Positions 1 through 7,700 of a stretch of DNA of 13,716 nucleotides are shown here, one piece after another (the first letter of the stretch is position 1; the number at the start of each line of letters is the position of its first letter). The translations under genes were made by a program, and so were the position numbers. Source of the DNA: 4572-123 sp002084545 (GTDB lineage: Bacteria; Desulfobacterota; Desulfobacteria; Desulfobacterales; 4572-123); the NCBI GenBank assembly GCA_029939715.1, contig JAOZSJ010000097.1:1-13716 (forward strand), read 5' to 3'. The notes under the pieces were generated by a model that ran no database searches, was not told where the DNA came from, and saw only the letters and a list, made by a program, of their open reading frames with translations.

Positions 1-1478
1 TGATTTTCCGACTCCCCGATATATTTTTTTACCGTGCGGCGGTCGAGACGGGTGCGGCGGGCTACTTCTTCAAAGGTGCCGTGGCGCTGATAGAGCAGGC
101 GGCAATATCCGGAAATCAGCTTCTGGGCATCCAGATCGCCGGTTTTGATACCCCGTGTAAGGGATGATTCCAGGTCCGGTGCCGCCGGTTTTCGATCGCC
201 TGCGTAGCTGCGCTTGAGCAGAACGCTGCGGACGCACTGTTCCAGTTCCCTGACATTTCCGGGCCAGGGGTAATCCGGGCCAAGATTTTTATCAATAACC
301 CCCTCTACCATTTCCACCAGTTCCGGGGAAGGCCGGCCAACCATTCGCTGTACTGTATGGGCCAGCAGGTCGCCAAGTTCACGGCTGTCCTCCTGTATTC
401 GGCGGCGAAGCGGTGGTACTGTGATCTGGTCCGAGCACAACCTGTAATAAAAATCATCCCTGAAAGCACCTTTGTCGCGGATATCTTCGATGGAGCGGTT
501 GGTAGCGGCAATCACCCGGCCCTGAAAGCGTGCCTGTTCATGACTGCCTACCGGCATAAATGTTCTTTCCTGTAAAACCTGGAGCAGTTTTATCTGGATT
601 GGTATTGAAATTTCTCCGATCTCATCCAGCAGGATGGACCCATAGGGGCTGCACCGATCAAAAATACCCTTGAAATCCTTGACGGCACCGGTAAAGGCAC
701 CTTTTTTATGCCCAAACAGTTCCGACTCGATGAGGGTTTCCGGAAACTGCGCGAAGTTCAGGGCGCTGAAAGAACGTGTAAAGCTTTCGATAAAACATTT
801 TTTTCTTTCATTAAACGGAATAAAGCCTGACCGGCCCATGGCCATGGCTGCGGTGCCCTTGCCGGTACCGGTTTCACCCAGCAAAAGGGTCGAGAAATCT
901 TCCAGCCGGTTCCAGAGATAGCGGTTGTACAGGTCAAGGTTGTGGGTAAAAACGTTGTCCCACAGGTTACGCCGCAGATTTTTCATGATGTTGCTCTTAC
1001 CGATAAGGCTGCGTCCGATAAAGAAAAACGCCCGCCGCAGCTGATATCCCAGGGCAAAATAGCGCTGGCTGTCAGGAACACTGAATCCGCGATTTCTTAG
1101 CAAAGTAAGGGCTTCGGGGGCAAAAACGACCTTGACCGGCGTATCGCCGGCCTGAATCTGATTTTCGATCATGCGATCAAATTTTTTCCGAAACCGATAG
1201 AAGAATTCAAACAGAAATGCGGCTTCAATGAGGATGCGGTCGTGGCCGGAGAAAAGGCTGATGTCGGCACGGCCCTTGTTTTCAAGCTCATGAATACGGC
1301 GCTCGACTTCATTTACGGTTTTATCGATACGCTGGGACCTGGACACACCCGGGAAAAAACCGGATATCTGCAGATCCATATCGATCCGTTTGCGGCTGAA
1401 CGGATTAGTCAGGCTGGCTTCGCGAACAATGCTTAAAAATTCCCGCTCTTCAGCGGTGAGGCTGTTTTTTTTCTGCAT
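1..1478 (-). CDS. Sigma-54-dependent AAA+ transcriptional activator (3' end cut by window)
   Basis: The minus strand is open from ATG at 1478 to the window edge: 492 codons and no stop, so the C-terminus is missing. Counting from that ATG, the chain has a Walker A motif GETGTGKG (about residues 201-208), the sigma-54-contacting loop ESELFGH...GAFTGA (GAFTGA at 260-265), Walker B LLDE (D285, E286), and the ATNR and FYYRL motifs. A Fis-like helix-turn-helix (FEEVARRTRLDRRTVKKYI) lies just before the edge. These are the hallmarks of bacterial enhancer-binding proteins, which remodel closed sigma-54 polymerase using ATP. The first ~170 residues resemble no receiver, GAF or PAS domain that I recognise, so the signal is unknown. 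An in-frame ATG at 1535 is preceded by AGAGG at 5-base spacing and could be the true start; 1478 has only a weak GGGA upstream. The gene is divergent from the synthase and is its probable activator (inference). Confidence 0.93.
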   Translation of the reverse strand, partial: MQKKNSLTAEEREFLSIVREASLTNPFSRKRIDMDLQISGFFPGVSRSQRIDKTVNEVERRIHELENKGRADISLFSGHDRILIEAAFLFEFFYRFRKKFDRMIENQIQAGDTPVKVVFAPEALTLLRNRGFSVPDSQRYFALGYQLRRAFFFIGRSLIGKSNIMKNLRRNLWDNVFTHNLDLYNRYLWNRLEDFSTLLLGETGTGKGTAAMAMGRSGFIPFNERKKCFIESFTRSFSALNFAQFPETLIESELFGHKKGAFTGAVKDFKGIFDRCSPYGSILLDEIGEISIPIQIKLLQVLQERTFMPVGSHEQARFQGRVIAATNRSIEDIRDKGAFRDDFYYRLCSDQITVPPLRRRIQEDSRELGDLLAHTVQRMVGRPSPELVEMVEGVIDKNLGPDYPWPGNVRELEQCVRSVLLKRSYAGDRKPAAPDLESSLTRGIKTGDLDAQKLISGYCRLLYQRHGTFEEVARRTRLDRRTVKKYIGESEN

Positions 1479-1544
1479 TTTTATCTGTTTCCCGGTAAAA
1501 TTGTTTTTTGCGATATATCCGATTTGAATCTGCATACCAGCCTC

Positions 1545-1572
1545 TGTGCATGGAATGTAAGGGATATGCACA
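1545..1572. promoter_or_regulatory. Candidate activator-binding site (inverted repeat)
   Basis: TGTGCAT at 1545-1551 is exactly mirrored by ATGCACA at 1566-1572. The 14-base spacer puts the half-sites 21 bases apart, about two helical turns. The centre lies about 113 bases upstream of the -24 element, in the usual range for enhancer sites of sigma-54 activators. Binding by the adjacent regulator is inferred. If the regulator starts at 1535, the site lies immediately upstream of its start and could also allow autoregulation. Confidence 0.5.
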
Positions 1573-1640
1573 AGGCATGCTTGTAGTTTATTTCTATCAC
1601 AGAGTTCCCAAAAAAGTAAGAAATTATTTTAGTTCAAACA

Positions 1641-1653
1641 AATCAAATGGTTG
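1641..1653 (+). promoter_or_regulatory. Candidate IHF-binding site
   Basis: AATCAAATGGTTG matches the IHF consensus WATCAANNNNTTR at every defined base and follows an AT-rich stretch (1619-1640). It lies between the inverted repeat and the sigma-54 promoter, where IHF bends DNA so that a bound activator can reach polymerase. The motif is short and degenerate, so position is the main support. Confidence 0.5.
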
Positions 1654-1670
1654 GCTCATGATTTGTGAAG

Positions 1671-1686
1671 TGGCATGCAATTTGCT
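1671..1686 (+). promoter_or_regulatory. Sigma-54 (-24/-12) promoter of the synthase operon
   Basis: TGGCATGCAATTTGCT fits the consensus TGGCAYG-N4-TTGCW. The invariant GG is at 1672-1673 and GC at 1684-1685, exactly 10 bases apart as sigma-54 requires. Transcription should start near 1697, giving a leader of about 61 bases. A weaker copy with correct spacing but GT instead of GC begins at 1652. The divergent GAFTGA-type activator supports this reading. Confidence 0.8.
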
Positions 1687-1745
1687 GACTTTTTACGGAA
1701 TGCACACGGAAACGAAACACAAAACCATGAAATTTTTTATTTTTC

Positions 1746-1750
1746 AGGAG
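1746..1750 (+). promoter_or_regulatory. Ribosome binding site of the synthase
   Basis: AGGAG lies 7 bases before the ATG at 1758 and fixes that start. A 12-codon frame (ATG 1729 to TAA 1765) runs across it but has no ribosome binding site of its own. Confidence 0.85.
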
Positions 1751-1757
1751 AATTATA

Positions 1758-4700
1758 ATGATTAAACGTCTTTTGGATTCAAGACTGCCGCTGATGATTT
1801 ACAGCCCTTACCGGGTATTTAATATTGATTATTACCGTAAAATTTTTGCTGCCGGTGCCCTGCCGATGTTTGATACCGAATTTATGACGGATGCCGAAAT
1901 TGAGGCAAATCTGGAAAAGCTGGCCGCAGAAAAGATTTTGTTCGGCCTGCGGCTTTCCATTGACCGCGAAAATATTCAAAAACGGCTTCGGGACCGGTAT
2001 ATCGGTAATCTGGATGTAATTGTATTCAGTTATCAACGCAGTGAAGATTTTTCCACTTTTGATTTTGATAATCGGGATTACAAAGTTTTTATCGAGAGCA
2101 CGGATATCAATATCACTGCCGAGCTTGACAGGATTTGTCCCCACGGATTGATCTTGAAAGGCAATGAAGCGCCGGGAAAGATATCCACGTACACCTCTTT
2201 TGTTTTAATGCAGTGGTACCTGGAAAACTCCACCCTTCCGGTTTTTATCCATGGCGGAGTGGGCTGGCATACGGCGCCGGGCATGTTTGCAGCGGGCGTC
2301 AGCGGTGTCGTCCTGGACGATCAGCTTTACCTGTCCAAGGAAGCCCCGCTGTCCGACGATTTCAAGGATGTTATCGCCCAGATGGAGGAAAAAGACTCGG
2401 TTATCATTGGTCAGGCACTGAATACCCGGTATCGGTTTTTCTCCAAACTGGGCACGAAAATTGTCAAAACCCTTAAGGAGCGGGAAATCTTTCTGGCGGA
2501 TGAAAAAAATCCGGATGCCATGCTTTATGATGAGATCAGTGCCGACATTACCGCACTTGACACAAAGGGAAAAGCGCCTGTGCAGAGTCTGTTCTATCTT
2601 GGACAGGATGCGGTTTTTGCCCGCTATTTTGTCAGACGGTCACAAAATCTTGCAGATATCATACGAGGTTTTTTTAAAAATATTAACCACACACTGGCAA
2701 CGGTCGATGCTCATGACCCCATGACGCCGGATTCGGCCCTGGCAAAAGAACATGACACCTTGTATCCGATCATCCAGGGGCCCATGGCCAATGTCAGCGA
2801 TACGCCGGAATTTTCGCAAAAGGTTCTGGAAAACGGAGGGCTTCCCTTTCTGGCCCTGGCCAGCCTGCCCGTTGATCTGGCTGAAAAAATTCTGGCCGGG
2901 GGCAAGGAAAAACTGCCCTGTTTCGGGGCCGGGCTGATCGGTATTGAAACCTTCAATCAGACCATTGATCAGCATCTTGAACTGGTTAAAAAGTATAAAG
3001 TTCCCTTTGCCCTGTTTGCCGGCGGGATTCCGTCCCAGATCAAGGAACTGGAAGCCGCCGGCACCAAAGCCTACCTGCATACGCCTTCCGTCATGATGCT
3101 GGAAAATGCAATTGCAAGCGGGTGCCGCCGTTTTATTTTCGAGGGCGGTGAAGCCGGCGGGCACGTGGGCGATCTGACGAGCCTGGTGCTCTGGGAAGCT
3201 GCCCTTGAAAAAGTGATGCACCTGCCCGAAGCTCAACTGAAACAGATGAGTTTTGTATTTGCCGGGGGAATCGGAACCCGACACGCCTCCTGCTTTATAT
3301 CAGGCATTGCATCCATACTGGCCGGTCTTGGAGCTAAAATCGGCATCCAGGTGGGCAGCTCCTATCTGTTTACCAAGGAGATCGTGGATACCGGTGCCAT
3401 CAAGAAACTATACCAGGATGTGATCTGCAAGGCCGGTGAAACGATTTTACTGGGCAATACGGTAGGGCTGGTTTCCAGAACCGTGGCCACCCCTTTCACA
3501 AAAAAAATGAATGCCGGCGAGCATCAGCGGCTGCGGGAAAAGATGCCTCTTGCCAAGCGCAAAAAAGCGTTTGAAAAGGAAAATATCGGGTCGCTTCTCA
3601 TCGGCGCCAAAGCATTTTGTCCGGATTTTGAAAAAATGAGCCAGGGCAGCGAGGTATGTTTTTCCTACTTTGATGAAGAGGAGCAGTATGCCAGGGGTAA
3701 TTTCATGGTGGGCGACAGCCTTGCCTTTGACACGGCACAGGTCACGATTGCCGATATCCATCACCGCTATTTTAATGAAAAACAGGTGCTGCTGCAAAAT
3801 TTGAACGCCCTTGAGATTTTTTCAGGCCGGGAAAACCGGATCAATGATGAGATTGCAATTGTCGGCATGGGCTGTATCTACCCGGATGCCGAAAACAAGG
3901 ATCTATTCTGGGAAAATATTGTTTCCAGAAAGTACTCCATTGGCCCCATGCCGGCCAACCGGCTGGATCCGGACCTTTATTTTGACAGTGATAAAAATGC
4001 AAAAGACAAGACATACACGGATCTGGCCGGTTTTGTGGCGGATTTTAACTTTGACTACAAACGTTTCGGCTATACCCGCGAAAAGGCGGACATGATTTCC
4101 AGAAGCCAGCAGATGGTACTTGAGGCTGCCTTTCAAGCGGTGGCTGATGCAGGCTATCTTGACGAAAATTCAAATCTGCGCCGGAATTTTCAAAGCTCCA
4201 CAGGGGTTATCGTAGCTACCTGCCTGGCAAACGAGCTGAGCAATGACCTGCATTTAAAATATTATTACCCTGAAATCAGGTCTTATCTGGACCAGATCGA
4301 GGATTTTCAGTCCCTTGATCCGGCCGACAGGAAACAATTGCTTGCGGAACTTAAAGCCGGCCTGGCCAACGGTCATGGTTATCAGCCGGTCCATGGTGCG
4401 GTTTTGAATATCGAGGCATCCCGGATTGCCCATCATATGGGTATCACCGGGGTAAACTATGTTGTGGACGCAGCATGTGCCACATCTTTTGCCGCCATCG
4501 ACTGTGCGGCCAGGGAACTGCTTTCCGGTTCCCATGATATGATGATCGTGGGCGGCGTCAATACCAATCTATCACCTGAATCCTTTGTGGGATTTTCCAA
4601 GATGGGCACCCTTTCCGCCAACGGTTCTTTTCCGTTTGATGAAAGGGCCGACGGATTTATCCTGGGCGAGGGGGCCGGTGTAATTGTGTTAAAGCGCATG

Positions 4701-7700
4701 AAGGATGCCCTGCGCGATAACGATCGTATTTACGGTGTGCTTAAAGGCATGGGTTCCAGTTCGGACGGCAAGGGTAAGGCCATTGCGGCGCCCAGTGAAA
4801 AGGGACAGTCCGTGGCCCTTAAGCGCTGTTTTGAAAATATCCGAACCAATATAACGTTCGGGGACATCGACTATGTCGAAGCCCATGGTACAGCCACCCG
4901 GATCGGTGACAGGGTTGAGCTGGAAACCTTGAAAAATGTCTATGGAGACCATACGCCCATCGGTATCAGTTCCGTTAAGTCCCAGATAGGCCACCTGCTG
5001 GGGGGCGCCGGTATGGCGGGGATGATTAAGGCCCTGCTGGCGCTTAGCCATAAAACGCTGCCGCCCAATGGCGCGTTTGAGGAGATTGCAGCCCGGCTCA
5101 AGGACGATAACGGCAGCCTTTACATTATCAAGAGTGCGACCGACTGGAAAAGATCGGATAATAAACCCCGACGGGCCGGGGTCAGTTCCTACGGATTCGG
5201 CGGCATTAATTATCACTGTGTGGTGGAGGAATATACCCCTTTCTATCAGTCCCTGGCCAGAGAGATTTTCAAGGATCCGGACTATGATTTTAACGATGAC
5301 AGGATCGTGATTGCCGGCCTTGGGGTCGTGCTGCCCGGGGCAAAAAACGTCAAGGAGTTCCGGAGCCGGCTCATGGATGGAAATTCAGTGGTTTCCAGTA
5401 TCCCCGAATCCCGTTTTCATAACCGCTACTATGCCGATGAGGATGATCCCGATTACACGATTCCCATGGTAAAAGCCGGAATGGTGGAAGATTACAAGTT
5501 TAATAACATTAAATACAAGATACCGCCCATGGCCGCCAAATCGGTGGACCGGGCCCAGTTGTTTGCACTGGATGCGGCCAGTCAGGCCATTGAGCAGGCC
5601 AATCTGGGCCCGCAGTTGGCCTTCGGTAATAAAACGGCGGTGATTCTGGGTACCATCAGCGGCGAAAGATATGTCGAAAATGTTATGCGCACCAGGATTC
5701 CGTTTGTGGAAAAGGTGTTGACGGCCATAGAGGGGATCGACGGCAAAACCCTGATAAATATCAGCACGCAACTGGCGGACAGGTTGAAACAGCGGTATAT
5801 AAAAAATACCGAAGATACCATTCCCGGCCTATTGTCCAATATCGTCAGTGCCAGGATCAGTAAACATTTTGGATGCAACGGGGCCAATTTCGTGGTGGAT
5901 GCCTCCTGCGCATCTTCCACCGTTGCCATTGATCTGGCTGTAAAAGGATTAAAATCAAAAGATTATGAGTATGTGATTACCGGCGGCGCGGATGCCAACC
6001 TGTATCCCAGTGTAATGCTGGCATTCAAGCGGCTGAGCCTGCTGGCCAATGGTGAAAGCCGGTTTTTTGATAATAATTCAGATGGCTACATCATGGGTGA
6101 GGGGGCTGCTGTTCAGGTCATGACCACCTATAAAAATGCCGTTAAAAACAAGATGCCCATTTTGGGAGAGATAAACGGTCTCTCCTTTAAGTCCAGCGTG
6201 CCCGGTCATCTGCTTTCACCTTCGGAAAGGGCATATAAAGATGCCATGAATGACTGCTACCACAAGATCCCTGTCAACAAAAACCAGGTGGCCCATCTGG
6301 ATGTGTTCGGTGTGTCCAATGCCTTTTTAGATGCCATGGAAAAGCAGGCTATTGAAGCCAGCTTCAGGGACAAAATCTATTTCGGCAACATCAAGCCCGA
6401 ATTTGGCTATTTCAAGGCTGCCAATCCGGCAGTGGTACTGACCAAACTGATGCTGATGAACAGTGGCAGGACCCTGCTGCCCAACAACAGCTACAGGGAT
6501 AAGACATCCCTGGTGACAAAAGACTCGGTGCTGACACCTGCCGGTGAAATCGTGGACGCAGGCAGCAGACACCGCCTGCATTTTGCCTCGAATGTCAACG
6601 GTATCGGCGGTATTCACGGCCATATGGTGGTAGGTACGCTGCCCGAACACCTCATGGCCGGACAAATTCAGGCTAATGTGGCTGAAACAGTTCCTGCAAT
6701 TCAAGAAAAGCAAGTTGAAAAACCTGCATCCATATTCGTCCAAAAGGCTATACAGCCGTCCGTGCCCCGGGCAAATCCATCCATTGCCGCCGGAGCCGAT
6801 ATCGGCGCGGTGCAAAATAAGGGAGTTGCAGCCCTGCTTTCAGGTCAGGGAGCCCAGCATGGCGGCATGATGGCCCGGTTGTACGAAAGTGAAACCTCTA
6901 TCCGCGGCATCATGGACCAGGGAGAAGCCATCTTTCGCCGAAAGCGCGGTTATTCGCTGCTGGATATCATGTTCGGTGACGACGGCAGCCTTAATCTGAC
7001 GGAGAATACCCAGCCTGCGATCTTTCTTTCTTCGGCAGCTATTTTTCAATATTTATATGAAAAAGGATTTAAGCCGGATGCGTATATCGGCCACAGTGTA
7101 GGGGAATACACGGCCCTTTTTTGTGCCGGTATGCTTGGTTTTGATGATACCATGAAACTGGTTATCAAACGCGCGGATCTGATGATGGCGGCGGCCCGGC
7201 AGTTTCCGGGTAAAATCATGGTGGTGTTTCGCAAGGCCTCTGACGTCGCCGATTTTATCGATGAATCGGGCATCGGGGACATCCATGTGACCAATAAAAA
7301 CAGTGAGCAGCAGACCGCCGTTTCCGGCCGGACTGAAAGCATTGAAGCATTCTGCCAATTTTTAAAACAAAAGGGTATTTTATTTAAAAAACTGGCGCTT
7401 TCAGGGGCCTTTCATACCCCGCTGTTTGAAGGGGCGGCCCGGCAACTGGGAGAATATCTGGAAAATATCACCTTCCAGGCAGCAGATTACACCCGGGTAA
7501 TTTCCAATGTGACGGCCCTGCCCTATCCCCAGGATGAACAGGTCGTCAAAAAACTGCTGGTTCGCCAGATCGTCTCTCCGGTGGAGTTTATCCGGTCCGT
7601 CCAAGGCGTATATGCCCGGGGCCTGATCGATTTCATTGAAATCGGGCCGGGGAAACTGCTGGTCAACCTGCTCAAGAATATATCCATTGGTGAGCATCAC

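Larger units (their letters stand above)
1479..1757. promoter_or_regulatory. Divergent intergenic control region
   Basis: This 279-base, AT-rich gap separates the divergent activator and synthase genes. Toward the synthase it contains, in order, an inverted repeat, an IHF-like site, a sigma-54 promoter and a ribosome binding site, each listed separately. I see no convincing promoter for the activator on the minus strand and no terminator. A plus-strand open frame across the region (TTG start at 1508) lacks a ribosome binding site and is not called. Confidence 0.8.

Noticed and set aside
1652..1667. Second sigma-54-like element (TGGCTCATGATTTGT)
   Set aside because: The GG spacing is right, but the essential GC is GT. 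It is weaker than the element 19 bases downstream and overlaps the IHF-like site.
1508..1765. 85-codon plus-strand frame ending over the synthase start
   Set aside because: It has a TTG start, no ribosome binding site, no recognisable domain, and overlaps the promoter elements. Transcription from the sigma-54 site would begin inside it.
1729..1765. 12-codon leader peptide overlapping the synthase ATG
   Set aside because: It has no ribosome binding site of its own and no codon pattern suggesting attenuation. The synthase has a good site by itself.
2640..3284. 214-codon antisense frame
   Set aside because: It is the shadow of the enoyl-reductase barrel. It has no motif and no ribosome binding context.
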